Shown here piece after piece: positions 26,220-35,393 of a stretch of DNA of 64,000 bases. The translations under genes were made by a program, and so were the position numbers. Source of the stretch: G965200765 sp965200765 (GTDB lineage: Bacteria > Pseudomonadota > Gammaproteobacteria > Arenicellales > JAJDZL01). The notes beneath the pieces were generated by a model that saw nothing but the letters and a program-made list of their open reading frames with translations, searched no databases and was not told the DNA's origin. The first letter of the stretch is position 1; every line of letters begins with the position of its first letter. The stretch is taken from the NCBI GenBank assembly GCA_965200765.1, contig OZ241380.1, positions 2,728,001 through 2,792,000 on the forward strand, read 5' to 3'.

Positions 26220-26567
26220 ATGAATACGGTATTCGACAAGTTGTACCATGATCATTTACAAGAAATGGTGCAGGCGATCGTAAATGAAGTCGACCCATAC
26301 ATGATTATTCTCTTCGGCTCACAAGCACGTGGCACCCCAACAGATGATTCAGATATTGACCTCATTGTTATAGAGTCAGAACCATTCACAGAAAGTAGAA
26401 GCCGGCATACAGAGGCGGTTAAGATCGGGAAAGCGCTTGCTGGCTTTGATGTCGAAACGGATGTACTTGTATACACCCGCGATGAAGTAGATTATTGGCG
26501 AGATTCCATAAACAATGTGCTTGCACGGGCTTTAAGGGAGGGTAACATTCTCTATGAGAGACGGTAA
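26220..26567 (+). CDS. MNT-domain nucleotidyltransferase (MntA-like antitoxin)
   Basis: 115 residues from ATG 26220, with GAGGG upstream. ILFGSQARGTPTDDSDIDL is the GSx10DxD active site of the minimal nucleotidyltransferases, and ETDVLVY supplies the third acid. In characterised MNT-HEPN pairs the MNT protein adds AMP to the HEPN toxin and inactivates it. The HEPN gene overlaps its end by 14 bases. All catalytic acids are present, so it should be active. Confidence 0.88.
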   Translation: MNTVFDKLYHDHLQEMVQAIVNEVDPYMIILFGSQARGTPTDDSDIDLIVIESEPFTESRSRHTEAVKIGKALAGFDVETDVLVYTRDEVDYWRDSINNVLARALREGNILYERR

Positions 26568-26952
26568 GCAAGCTCGAATTCTTCTGGAAGCGGCAAAGCG
26601 CAATTATTTGGCATTGACAGGGATGGACGATACTGTTGTATTTTCTGATGAAATTTTTGGATTCCATGTGCAACAGGCAATTGAAAAGCTACTCAAAGCC
26701 TGGTTGGCATCACTGGACATTCAATATCCAATCACACACGATCTACAGCGATTGTTGGAAATTTTGGAACAAAATAACCAAGATGTTTCACAATTTGGAG
26801 AGTTGCATTTCTATACGCCATTCTCGGTTCAATTCCGTTATGGCGATGTGTATTCAAGCGTTGGTCCTGTTAATCGACATGAAGCAAAACAACAGGTTGA
26901 ATTTCTCTTGCAACACGTAAAAAATTTTTTGGAACAGAAGCAGAAAAATTGA
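26554..26952 (+). CDS. HEPN-domain protein, partner of MNT
   Basis: 132 residues. FGFHVQQAIEKLLKAWLASL and THDLQRLLEIL are the core helices of the PF05168-type HEPN domain. The Rx4-6H ribonuclease motif of toxic HEPN proteins is not evident; the only nearby candidate, NRHEAKQQ, does not fit the spacing. The pair may therefore resemble HI0074/HI0073-type two-component nucleotidyltransferases more than a classical toxin-antitoxin. Overlap with the MNT gene shows co-translation. Confidence 0.82.
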   Translation: MRDGKQARILLEAAKRNYLALTGMDDTVVFSDEIFGFHVQQAIEKLLKAWLASLDIQYPITHDLQRLLEILEQNNQDVSQFGELHFYTPFSVQFRYGDVYSSVGPVNRHEAKQQVEFLLQHVKNFLEQKQKN

Positions 26953-27209
26953 ACTCCAATTATGAGAATTTGAAAACCAAAAAAACCAAGAGGCAATTCC
27001 AGCAGATCTTTTTCACCGCAAAGCGGCACGCCGACTTCTGTTGTCTTTGCACTTCAGCAATGTTCGCAGGAGCGAGGCTTCAATTGATATTCTTCTTGCA
27101 CCTCCATATTCGCCACTGGAACACAACCGCGTTTCAAGAGCGTTTGAAAGTAGTACAATTAAGCTTCATATTGATTCTAATTGAATGAACTGAAGAGAGG
27201 CACAAGGCT

Positions 27210-27404
27210 ATGAATCCAGCATATGCCACTTGGGAATTGCTAGTACTCGGCATTATCGGAGTAGCGGTATTGCTCTTTATGTTTCCAGGCGTGCGCCATC
27301 TCACCAAGAAAAGTGAAGAGGCGGAGAAAGACTGGCCCGGCTTCCTGATTCCGATTGGTGTAGTGATACTGTTTGTAATCCTGCTCATCATGGTTGTTCG
27401 GTAG
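27210..27404 (+). CDS. Small membrane protein, two transmembrane segments
   Basis: 64 residues. Hydrophobic segments at about 9-27 (LLVLGIIGVAVLLFMFPGV) and 45-63 (FLIPIGVVILFVILLIMVV) flank a charged loop TKKSEEAEKDW. Probably an inner-membrane hairpin. Family and role not recognised. A GAAGAGAGG stretch about 12 bases upstream supports translation from 27210. Confidence 0.65.
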   Translation: MNPAYATWELLVLGIIGVAVLLFMFPGVRHLTKKSEEAEKDWPGFLIPIGVVILFVILLIMVVR

Positions 27405-27466
27405 AATCAGGCAGTCCGAATATCAATCCGAATGTTCCATATGACCAACTAAGGCAAAGCAATTTT

Positions 27467-28165
27467 ATGGCAAAAAAGAAAGCAATTCTGCTTCGCCACA
27501 TGCCTGGCGAGCGTAATGACCGGGTTCAGCACTGGTTGCAAGGCAACAACGTCGAACTGACCCATGTAAATCCGGCCTGCGGGGTTCCACTACCTGATGG
27601 TCCGAAAGGATTCGATGCTCTGGTGGTCTACGGCGGTATCCAAAGTGCAAATGATACTGACGAAAGTCCTTATATCCCCGAAGAATTGGAGTGGCTTTCC
27701 AATTGGATTGAAGCCGGTCAGCCAGTACTTGGAATTTGCCTTGGGTCACAAATGCTGGCCAAATGCCTCGGCGGGGAAGTATCTCGCTTGCAGAATAACC
27801 GAACAGAAAGCGGATTTTTTCGTATCGAGCCCACTGAGCTTTCGAATGGCTTTCTGGATGAACCGGCTTACTTTTATCAATGGCACAGCGAAGGATTCAC
27901 ACTCCCGTCGAATTGCGAGTTGCTGGCTACCGGCGAACACTGTCCAAATCAGGCGTTTCGCTACAAGTCCAATGTTTACGCGGTTCAGTTTCATCCCGAA
28001 GTGACTCGCGAAATGCTCAGTAAATGGGTTGTGGCCGGAGGATATATGCTTGGTAAAAACGGTGCGCATCCTGCCGACCGTCAACTGAACGATGAATTGC
28101 AGTACGGCGAACCGATGGACAAGTGGTGCTCAGGCTTTATGGAACACTGGATTCAAACCTGGTAA
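27467..28165 (+). CDS. Class I glutamine amidotransferase-like protein
   Basis: 232 residues. GICLGSQMLAKCLGG contains the nucleophile elbow Cys, and QFHPEVTREM the catalytic His and Glu. Stand-alone domains of this type resemble the amidotransferase half of GMP synthase (often labelled GuaA-like). They may also act as gamma-glutamyl peptidases. The substrate cannot be inferred; pepN follows after 29 bases. Confidence 0.88.
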   Translation: MAKKKAILLRHMPGERNDRVQHWLQGNNVELTHVNPACGVPLPDGPKGFDALVVYGGIQSANDTDESPYIPEELEWLSNWIEAGQPVLGICLGSQMLAKCLGGEVSRLQNNRTESGFFRIEPTELSNGFLDEPAYFYQWHSEGFTLPSNCELLATGEHCPNQAFRYKSNVYAVQFHPEVTREMLSKWVVAGGYMLGKNGAHPADRQLNDELQYGEPMDKWCSGFMEHWIQTW

Positions 28166-28194
28166 CCAATCGCCAGATCACACAGAATTTCATC

Positions 28195-30840
28195 ATGCAA
28201 CGAACCTACCTGACGGACTATCAGCCGCCAAATTTTCTGATTCCGGAAGTTGAACTGGAATTTGAGTTGAACCCTGCCAGTACGGTCGTGCACTCCAGGT
28301 CAATAGTCGAGCGAGCGGCAACCGGCAACGGTGAAGCACTGCGATTGGACGGCGAAAATCTGGAACTGAACAAATTGCAAATCAATGATCACGTCCTGTC
28401 GAACAGCGAATATCAATTCATTGACAACCAGTTGCTGATTCCCGATGTCCCGGACCGCTTCACGCTTCGGGTGGTAAACACCATACGTCCAAAAAACAAT
28501 GAAACATTCTCCGGACTGTATATGTCCGGCAACATTCTGTGCACACAGTGCGAGGCCGAAGGTTTCAGACGTATCACCTATTGGCCCGACCGTCCTGACA
28601 TACTCAGTCGCTACACCGTAAAAGTTGTCAGTGACCAAAACGACTTTCCGGTACTGTTGTCGAATGGTGAATTGCTGGAAGAAGGCTTGATGCCGGATAA
28701 TCGCCACTTTGCAGTTTGGCAAGATCCTTTTCCAAAACCTTCTTATCTGTTCGCGCTTGTTGCTGGAAAATTGTCTGTCCTGCATGATGAATTCATCACA
28801 AGGAGCGGCAAACGAGTCGCGCTTCAGTTCTATGCCCCTGAACAGGATTTGCACAAATGCGGTCATGGCATGGACTGCCTGAAAAATGCCATGCGCTGGG
28901 ACGAGGAAGTCTATGGACGCGAATACGACATGAATCGCTTCATGCTCGTCGCAGTGGATGAATTCAATATGGGCGCAATGGAAAACAAGGGCTTGAACAT
29001 CTTCAATTCAAAATACGTCTATGCCAAGCCGGAAAGTGCGACCGACCAGGACTATGAAGCAATAGAAAGCGTGATTGCGCATGAGTACTTTCACAACTGG
29101 TCCGGCAACCGGGTTACTGTGCGCGACTGGTTCCAGCTGAGTTTGAAAGAAGGCTTCACGATATTTCGCGACCAGCAATTCAGCTCGGACATGGGTTCTG
29201 CGGATGTAAAAAGAATCTACGACGCGAACATGATCAAGATTCATCAGTTTCGCGAAGCCGAGGGCCCGAACGCTCATCCGGTTCAACCTGATTCCTATTT
29301 GGCCATCGATAATTTCTATACACTGACTGTCTACAACAAAGGTGCCGAGCTAATCCGCATGATGCGCGTTTTGCTGGGCCCGGAAAATTTCCGGCGTGGT
29401 ACCGACTTGTACTTTGAGCAAAACGACGGTCAGGCAGTAACAATTGAAGAGTTTGTTGCCGCGCTGGAAACAGCCAGCGGTATTGATCTGCAACAGTTTC
29501 GCCGCTGGTACAAGCGTTTCGGCACGCCAGCCCTGATGTTTGAGCGTTCTTACGATGCGGCGCAAAAGACCTACACGATTACAGTTGACCAAATATGTGC
29601 AGGCAACGATGATTCTGTTGCCGCGTCCAAGCCGTTGCATGTACCGATTGCAGTTGCCCTGCTGGGGAAAAATGGCAACAAGATGCCACTTCACTTGCAA
29701 CCCGGTTCGGATTCAGTCGGGCAGGAGACGTTGCTGGAACTCAGGCAAAATCGGGAATCGTTTGTCTTTCATAATGTAAATGAAATGCCGGTACCTTCCT
29801 TGTTGCGAGGATTTTCCGCGCCTGTAAAGACAGTCGTGGATCTTGCAGACGATGAACTGTATTTCATTGTCGCACATGACGACGATGCCTGTTCTCGCTG
29901 GGAGGCAATGCAACGCATCGCAATCAAGCAAATTCAGCAATTGATCCAATCAGAAGGCGACAACACATCTGCCGAGGTGGATGAACAATTCACCAGCGCA
30001 TTCCAATCTGTATTGCTCGCCAAGATCGATGACCTGGAATACAAGGCACTATTGTTAACGTTGCCATCCGAATTGTCGGTCGCTCAAACAATGGATGTGA
30101 TCGACCCGGCGGCGATTCACAAAGCAAGGAAGCAACTTGTAACAACTCTTGCCAGTCAGTTTACCAGCGAGTTCACAAATTTGTATCAACAACCGGTGCC
30201 GAAAAGAAAAACAGCGTATGACCCCAAAGTGGCCGCGGCCCGGAGCCTGAGGAATTTATGCCTGAAGTACCTGAACCAAAATAACAATTCGCAAGCCTGG
30301 GATCTTGCATACCGGCAGTTTACGTCCAGTTCAAACATGACCGACGAAATTGCCGCACTGGGTGCAATCGTAAATTCTGATAGTGGGCAGAAGAACAATG
30401 CGCTGGATTCGTTCTATACAAAGTGGCGGCAGGACTCACTCGTCATTGACAAGTGGTTTCGTATTCAGGCGACCGCCAGTCGCGACGATACCCTGAGTGT
30501 CGTGGAACAACTGACTCAACATGAATCGTTCACCATCAACGTACCCAATCGGGTGTATGCGCTGATTGGTAGTTTTTGTGGTGCAAATCCGTATTGCTTT
30601 CATAACCCGGATGGCTCCGGATATGATCTGCTGACCAAATTGGTTCTGGAACTCGATTCATCCAACCCTCAGCTTGCTGCCCGTCTTGCGACGACATTTT
30701 CCGACATTCGCAAGCTCTATCCGCAGTTACGCGCCACCATGCTTGCACGACTGAACCGGATCGCAACTCGATCTCTTTCGGTGAATTTAAGCGAAATTAT
30801 CGAAAAGACCCTGAATACTGCTAATGCAACAGTTGAGTAG
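28195..30840 (+). CDS. pepN: Aminopeptidase N (M1 family, alanyl aminopeptidase)
   Basis: 881 residues from ATG 28195, the usual length. Removes N-terminal residues from peptides in the cytoplasm. The exopeptidase motif GAMENKGLN and zinc site HEYFHNWSGNRVTVRDWFQLSLKE are intact, with the third zinc ligand Glu in LKEGFT. The N-terminus YLTDYQPPNFLIPEVELEF matches gammaproteobacterial PepN. An earlier in-frame ATG inside the upstream gene at 28123 was rejected because it adds non-family sequence. Confidence 0.96.
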   Translation: MQRTYLTDYQPPNFLIPEVELEFELNPASTVVHSRSIVERAATGNGEALRLDGENLELNKLQINDHVLSNSEYQFIDNQLLIPDVPDRFTLRVVNTIRPKNNETFSGLYMSGNILCTQCEAEGFRRITYWPDRPDILSRYTVKVVSDQNDFPVLLSNGELLEEGLMPDNRHFAVWQDPFPKPSYLFALVAGKLSVLHDEFITRSGKRVALQFYAPEQDLHKCGHGMDCLKNAMRWDEEVYGREYDMNRFMLVAVDEFNMGAMENKGLNIFNSKYVYAKPESATDQDYEAIESVIAHEYFHNWSGNRVTVRDWFQLSLKEGFTIFRDQQFSSDMGSADVKRIYDANMIKIHQFREAEGPNAHPVQPDSYLAIDNFYTLTVYNKGAELIRMMRVLLGPENFRRGTDLYFEQNDGQAVTIEEFVAALETASGIDLQQFRRWYKRFGTPALMFERSYDAAQKTYTITVDQICAGNDDSVAASKPLHVPIAVALLGKNGNKMPLHLQPGSDSVGQETLLELRQNRESFVFHNVNEMPVPSLLRGFSAPVKTVVDLADDELYFIVAHDDDACSRWEAMQRIAIKQIQQLIQSEGDNTSAEVDEQFTSAFQSVLLAKIDDLEYKALLLTLPSELSVAQTMDVIDPAAIHKARKQLVTTLASQFTSEFTNLYQQPVPKRKTAYDPKVAAARSLRNLCLKYLNQNNNSQAWDLAYRQFTSSSNMTDEIAALGAIVNSDSGQKNNALDSFYTKWRQDSLVIDKWFRIQATASRDDTLSVVEQLTQHESFTINVPNRVYALIGSFCGANPYCFHNPDGSGYDLLTKLVLELDSSNPQLAARLATTFSDIRKLYPQLRATMLARLNRIATRSLSVNLSEIIEKTLNTANATVE

Positions 30841-30869
30841 TATTCGTTCATTTCAATCCACCCGGATCA

Positions 30870-31586
30870 ATGCCACAATCCCGCGATATTCAAAAACGCC
30901 CCTCAACCAGTACGGAAGTCGATGAATTTCTGCAGAAGGTTGCACTCGCACCGCGACCGTCTTCGACTGGCACCCGCGGCCGATTGATTTTCGGCATGGA
31001 TGCCACTGCCAGCCGCGAACCAATGTGGGATACGGCCTGCCATATCCAGTCCGAAATGTTTTCGGCGGCCGCCGCACATGGCGGACTGAACATCCAACTT
31101 TGCTATTACCGGGGATTTCACGAATTCTTTGCCAGTTCCTGGACCAGTGCATCTGCCCAGCTGCTACCCATTATGACTGGCACCAAATGCGTAGGTGGCC
31201 TGACGCAAATCTCCCGTTTGCTTGATCACGCAATTCGCGAAAGCAGTGGCACCCGTGTCAATGCGCTGGTATTTGTTGGCGATGCCGTGGAAGAAAATGT
31301 GGATGTGCTGGCCGACAAAGCTGGCAAGATGGGGATTATCGGATTACCGGCATTTGTTTTTCACGAAGGCTACAATCCGGTAGCCGAGCAGGCATTCAGG
31401 CAAATTGCAACGCTCAGTGGCGGTGCTTATTGCCGTTTCGACGCATCTAGTGCGCAACAACTCAAAGACTTGCTTACCGCAGTAGCGGTTTATGCTTCCG
31501 GTGGGCGCAAGGCATTGGAAGACCTGGGCAAGAAAAATCGCGGCGTTGTCGCGCAACTGACCCATCAGATGAAAGGCCGGAAATGA
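30870..31586 (+). CDS. VWA-domain protein
   Basis: 238 residues. LIFGMDATASREPMWD carries the DxTxS part of a MIDAS metal site, followed by the alternating strands of a von Willebrand A fold (VNALVFVGDAVEENVD; GIIGLPAFVFHEG; FRQIATLSGGAYCRF). No signal peptide, so cytoplasmic. Overlaps the following DnaJ-domain gene by 4 bases, implying joint work; VWA proteins often act as assembly factors with chaperones. Exact role unknown. Confidence 0.78.
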   Translation: MPQSRDIQKRPSTSTEVDEFLQKVALAPRPSSTGTRGRLIFGMDATASREPMWDTACHIQSEMFSAAAAHGGLNIQLCYYRGFHEFFASSWTSASAQLLPIMTGTKCVGGLTQISRLLDHAIRESSGTRVNALVFVGDAVEENVDVLADKAGKMGIIGLPAFVFHEGYNPVAEQAFRQIATLSGGAYCRFDASSAQQLKDLLTAVAVYASGGRKALEDLGKKNRGVVAQLTHQMKGRK

Positions 31587-32308
31587 TCCGCATCTTCATT
31601 GCAATCATAGTACTTGTCGGCGTAATGTGGTTTGTTGCCCGCTTGGGACGAGTGTCACCCGTTCAACAGGCCAAGTACATGAAACTTGCAGCACTCTACA
31701 TTGCCGGCGCAATTCTTTTGTTTCTGGTTTTCACCGGCAAGTTGCACGCGTTGTTTGCTTTGGCGGCCGTGGCCATACCCTGGATACAAAGGATCATTAT
31801 GTTGCGAAGTGCCTATAACATGTTCAAATCGTGGACCGGCCCGGTGCAAGGTGCCAAACCGGGACAAACATCGGACATTCGCACCAAGTACTTTGAAATG
31901 ACACTCAACCATGATACCGGGGACGTTACAGGCACGGTTTTGACGGGGAAACATCAAGGTCAAACGCTAGACAGCCTGAGCATTGAAGAACTTGCAGAAC
32001 TGTTGCAAGAATGCAATCGCAGAGATGAGCAATCAGCTTCCATACTGCAAACCTATCTGGACCGGATGAGAACGGATGAATGGGAAGAATACGTAAATAC
32101 CCATACAGAAAGCGAAGCTCCCGAAGGTGCGTCCAGCGACATGTCATTCGCTGAAGCCCTGCAGGTTCTCGGTTTGGAAGAAGGTGCAACACGGGAAGAA
32201 ATCATTGAAGCCCATCGTGTCATGATGCAACGCAATCACCCGGACCGCGGTGGCTCTACCTGGGTTGCTGCAAGAATTAATCAAGCCAAAGAAATTTTAT
32301 TGTCATAA
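31583..32308 (+). CDS. Membrane-anchored DnaJ-domain protein
   Basis: 241 residues. Two hydrophobic segments at 1-18 and about 36-62 anchor the protein; a cytoplasmic C-terminal J domain (EALQVLGLEEGATREEIIEA, NHPDRGGSTWVAARINQAKE) carries the HPD motif that stimulates DnaK. The arrangement resembles TIM14/DjlA-like small membrane J proteins. Coupled to the VWA gene by an ATGA-type overlap. Confidence 0.85.
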   Translation: MIRIFIAIIVLVGVMWFVARLGRVSPVQQAKYMKLAALYIAGAILLFLVFTGKLHALFALAAVAIPWIQRIIMLRSAYNMFKSWTGPVQGAKPGQTSDIRTKYFEMTLNHDTGDVTGTVLTGKHQGQTLDSLSIEELAELLQECNRRDEQSASILQTYLDRMRTDEWEEYVNTHTESEAPEGASSDMSFAEALQVLGLEEGATREEIIEAHRVMMQRNHPDRGGSTWVAARINQAKEILLS

Positions 32309-32314
32309 CTTGCC

Positions 32315-33508
32315 ATGAAATATTTCAGTTTCAAAATTATTGCATTCATCTGTATTTTTCTGTCGACGGCAACCGTTGCAGACCTGAAATTGAAGGAGCA
32401 AAAAATTCAGGACCCGGATATGGGTGAAGTGTCGCTGATGGTGCCGGTCGGCTACAAGCTTGAAGTCGTCAACAGTGACTTGCGTCGACCCAGAATGATT
32501 TCATTCGCGCCCAACGGCGATATGCTCATTGGCTCGCAATTCTATATCTACCGGTTCAAGCCCCCTTACAATACTCTGGACAATTTCGTTCAGATGGAAG
32601 GGTATCCGCACAGTGTCGCCATTCGGGGAGAAGAATTGTTCATTGCCACGACCGGCGGCCTTTACAAATCCACCTATGATGCGAAATCAAGCAAATTTGT
32701 ATCGGGAGAGACAAAACTTGTTGCCAGAATTCCGGGCGGCTTTGGTCACAGTTCGAGAACTGTCGGTGTAGGCCCTGACAATAATATTTACGTAAGTATC
32801 GGCATCAGCGGCAATTGCAGCGACCAGTTCTTGTCGGATTCCTACCGATTTGGAAATCGTCGCGGCGGAGTCATGCAGCTGGACGAGTCGACAGAGAACC
32901 CGCGCTGGCTACCCTTTGCAACCGGACTCAGAAATCCGGTTGATTTCGACTGGCATCCAACAACCGGAATCATGTATGCGGCCAACAACGGGCCAGACCA
33001 TTGGGGGTTTGAACAACCACCGGAGTACTTTTCCAAGTTGCTCCCCGGTTCATTTCACGGAATGCCATGGTTTCAATTTGACGGCTCAAAGTTGCGGCGA
33101 GATCCATGCGCTGATTCCGATCCGCCATACGGGATAGACCAGGTAAGTTTGCCGGTTGCATTATTCCCCTCGCGCAATGCCCCGTTGGGTTTGACATTTG
33201 TTCCACAAAATGCAATGGACAAGGAATTCGAACTCAACGCAATTGTCGCATTGCACGGTTCCTGGGGTACATTGCCGGATGGAACTTTCAGCGGCGAACC
33301 CGCGACGCGACGGCCGCCGGCTATTGTCATGGTGAGATTTGAAAACGGTGAAGCAACCGGAGTTGAGTCGGTCGTGACCGGCTTTCAGTTGAAAGACGGA
33401 CAAAGATGGGCGCGTCCGGCGGATGTTGCCATTGCACCCACCGGGGAAATGTATTTCACCAGTGACGGCGGACAATTGCAAGGGTTGCTGCGACTGACAA
33501 AGGAATAA
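32315..33508 (+). CDS. Periplasmic PQQ-dependent sugar (sorbosone/glucose) dehydrogenase-like protein
   Basis: 397 residues. Residues 1-22 form a signal peptide (IIAFICIFLSTATVA). The mature part shows the repeated strands of a six-bladed propeller: FAPNGDMLIGSQ, VGPDNNIYVSIG, GLRNPVDFDWHPTTGIMYAANNG, ALHGSW and PADVAIAPTGEMYFTSD. These match the GSDH/sorbosone dehydrogenase family, which oxidises sugars or aldehydes with PQQ. PQQ binding and substrate are inferred. Gene follows the DnaJ gene by 6 bases. Confidence 0.78.
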   Translation: MKYFSFKIIAFICIFLSTATVADLKLKEQKIQDPDMGEVSLMVPVGYKLEVVNSDLRRPRMISFAPNGDMLIGSQFYIYRFKPPYNTLDNFVQMEGYPHSVAIRGEELFIATTGGLYKSTYDAKSSKFVSGETKLVARIPGGFGHSSRTVGVGPDNNIYVSIGISGNCSDQFLSDSYRFGNRRGGVMQLDESTENPRWLPFATGLRNPVDFDWHPTTGIMYAANNGPDHWGFEQPPEYFSKLLPGSFHGMPWFQFDGSKLRRDPCADSDPPYGIDQVSLPVALFPSRNAPLGLTFVPQNAMDKEFELNAIVALHGSWGTLPDGTFSGEPATRRPPAIVMVRFENGEATGVESVVTGFQLKDGQRWARPADVAIAPTGEMYFTSDGGQLQGLLRLTKE

Positions 33509-33530
33509 CAAAGTATGGAGTTGTAATTGG

Positions 33531-34709
33531 ATGGCAGAGAATCTAAACTTTTCGATTGAAGAATTCAATAGCCGACTGGATAAAACCCGTACGGCCATGG
33601 AAGCCTCAGGAATTGAGCTTCTCATTGTTGTTGACCCGTCGAATATGAACTGGTTGACAGGCTACGATGGCTGGTCGTTCTACACGCATCAATGCGTACT
33701 GGTCACTCAGTCCGGCGAACCTATTTGGTACGGACGGGCAATGGATGCGAAGGGCGCCGTGAGGACTGTTTACATGTCCGACGACAGAATTATTCCATAT
33801 CCGGATATCTATGTTCAGACACCTGAACGACATCCGATGGACTTGCTGGCACAAATTGTCAATGACAAGGGATGGGGCAACTGTCGAATCGGCGTGGAAA
33901 TGGACAACTACTATTTTTCCGCCGCTACGTTTCAATCACTTCAGAACGGCTTGCCTGATGCAAAGTTCCAGGATGCAACCGGTCTTGTGAATTGGCAACG
34001 TACTGTCAAGTCCGAACAGGAACTCGTGTACATGAAGCGCGCCGGTCGAATTGTTGAAGAAATGCACCGAAGAATTTTTGAGAGAATCGAACCGGGAATG
34101 AGAAAAAATGATTTGGTCGCAGAAATTTACAGTGCCGCCATTGCAGGCGCAGACGGACATGGCGGTGACTATCCGGCGATTGCACCGATGGTACCATCAG
34201 GAGCTGACGCATCGGCAGCCCATTTGACATGGGATGATCGGCCACTTAAGTCGAATGAAGGAACTTTTTTTGAAATTGCCGGTTGTCATCGACGCTATCA
34301 CTGCCCTCTTTGTCGCACCATTTATTTGGGGAAGCCGCCAAAGAATTTTCTGAATGCTGAACAGGCCGTTCAGGAAGGCATGAGTGCCGGACTGGAACAA
34401 GCCATGCCTGGCAATGTTGCAGAAGATGTGGCCAACGCATTTCATCGCGTATTGAAGAAGCACGGAATGGAAAAAGAATCCAGAGTCGGTTATCCAATCG
34501 GTGTCAGCTACCCTCCGGATTGGGGCGAACGTACCATCAGCTTTCGACCGGGGGACCGTTCAGAGCTCAAGGAAAACATGACTTTTCATTTCATGACAGC
34601 AATCTGGGAAGAAGATTGGGGACTGGAAGTAACAGAAAGTTTTATCGTGCGTCGTGACGGACCTGAACTTCTTGCCAATTACCCGCGAAAACTGTTTGTC
34701 AAAAACTGA
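33531..34709 (+). CDS. doeA: Ectoine hydrolase-like M24 peptidase (DoeA)
   Basis: 392 residues with creatinase N-terminal and pita-bread C-terminal domains. NWLTGYDGWSFYTHQ, GYPIGVSYPPDWGERTISFR and TFHFMTAIWEEDWGLEVTES are characteristic of DoeA/EutD, which opens the ring of ectoine to N-acetyl-diaminobutyrate in the cytoplasm. doeB, doeC and doeD are not next to it; a GST and a formyltransferase-like gene follow instead. A related M24 hydrolase with other substrates is possible. Confidence 0.78.
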   Translation: MAENLNFSIEEFNSRLDKTRTAMEASGIELLIVVDPSNMNWLTGYDGWSFYTHQCVLVTQSGEPIWYGRAMDAKGAVRTVYMSDDRIIPYPDIYVQTPERHPMDLLAQIVNDKGWGNCRIGVEMDNYYFSAATFQSLQNGLPDAKFQDATGLVNWQRTVKSEQELVYMKRAGRIVEEMHRRIFERIEPGMRKNDLVAEIYSAAIAGADGHGGDYPAIAPMVPSGADASAAHLTWDDRPLKSNEGTFFEIAGCHRRYHCPLCRTIYLGKPPKNFLNAEQAVQEGMSAGLEQAMPGNVAEDVANAFHRVLKKHGMEKESRVGYPIGVSYPPDWGERTISFRPGDRSELKENMTFHFMTAIWEEDWGLEVTESFIVRRDGPELLANYPRKLFVKN

Positions 34710-34720
34710 AGGCCAATGAT

Positions 34721-35362
34721 ATGACCAAAGACACCAACAGAATCCAGCTATACACTTGGGGAACTCCCAATGGTCGCAAGGTTTCAATCGCACTTGAGGA
34801 AATGCGGCTCAGCTACGATGTACATCCAATTAACATCGGGAAAGATGAACAATTTTCCGATGCTTTCCGAAAAATCAGTCCCAGTAGCAAAATACCTGCC
34901 ATTGTTGACCCTGATGGTGCAGACGGCAAACCGATTTCGGTATTTGAATCCGGGGCAATACTGATTCATCTCGCTGAAAAGACCGGTCTGTTTTTTGGCG
35001 AAAACACCAGAAGTCGTTCATTGATTGTTCAATGGCTCATGTGGCAAATGGGCAGTTTTGGTCCGATGTTGGGTCAACTTCACCATTTTCGAAAATTCGC
35101 AAATACCAAGGTACCGTACGCAATTGACCGGTTTGATCAAGCAACCGTCCGCGCCTATCAAACTCTTGATGATCAGTTGAAACAGCATGAATTCGTTGCG
35201 GGCGATTATTCGATTGCAGATATGGCCATCTATCCGTGGGTGGCGCGTTTTGAGTGGCAAAGCCTGGATTTGGAGGACTACCCCGATGTCAAGCGGTGGT
35301 TTGATCAAATTGGAAATCGACCCGGAGTACAAAGCGGAATGAAGGTACCTTTCCTGAATTGA
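34721..35362 (+). CDS. Glutathione S-transferase family protein (Nu/YfcG-like)
   Basis: 213 residues. Thioredoxin-like N-domain: YTWGTPNGRKVSIALEEM, with KIPAIVDPDG and the glutathione-binding SVFESGAILIHLA. The helical C-domain contains GDYSIADMAIYPWVARF. The TxNGxK pattern is typical of YfcG/Ure2-like disulfide reductases. Starts 11 bases after doeA, so part of the same operon; an oxidative stress or thiol-conjugation role is inferred. Confidence 0.9.
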   Translation: MTKDTNRIQLYTWGTPNGRKVSIALEEMRLSYDVHPINIGKDEQFSDAFRKISPSSKIPAIVDPDGADGKPISVFESGAILIHLAEKTGLFFGENTRSRSLIVQWLMWQMGSFGPMLGQLHHFRKFANTKVPYAIDRFDQATVRAYQTLDDQLKQHEFVAGDYSIADMAIYPWVARFEWQSLDLEDYPDVKRWFDQIGNRPGVQSGMKVPFLN

Positions 35363-35393
35363 CAATTCAACCGATTTACTAACAGCCAGTGCG

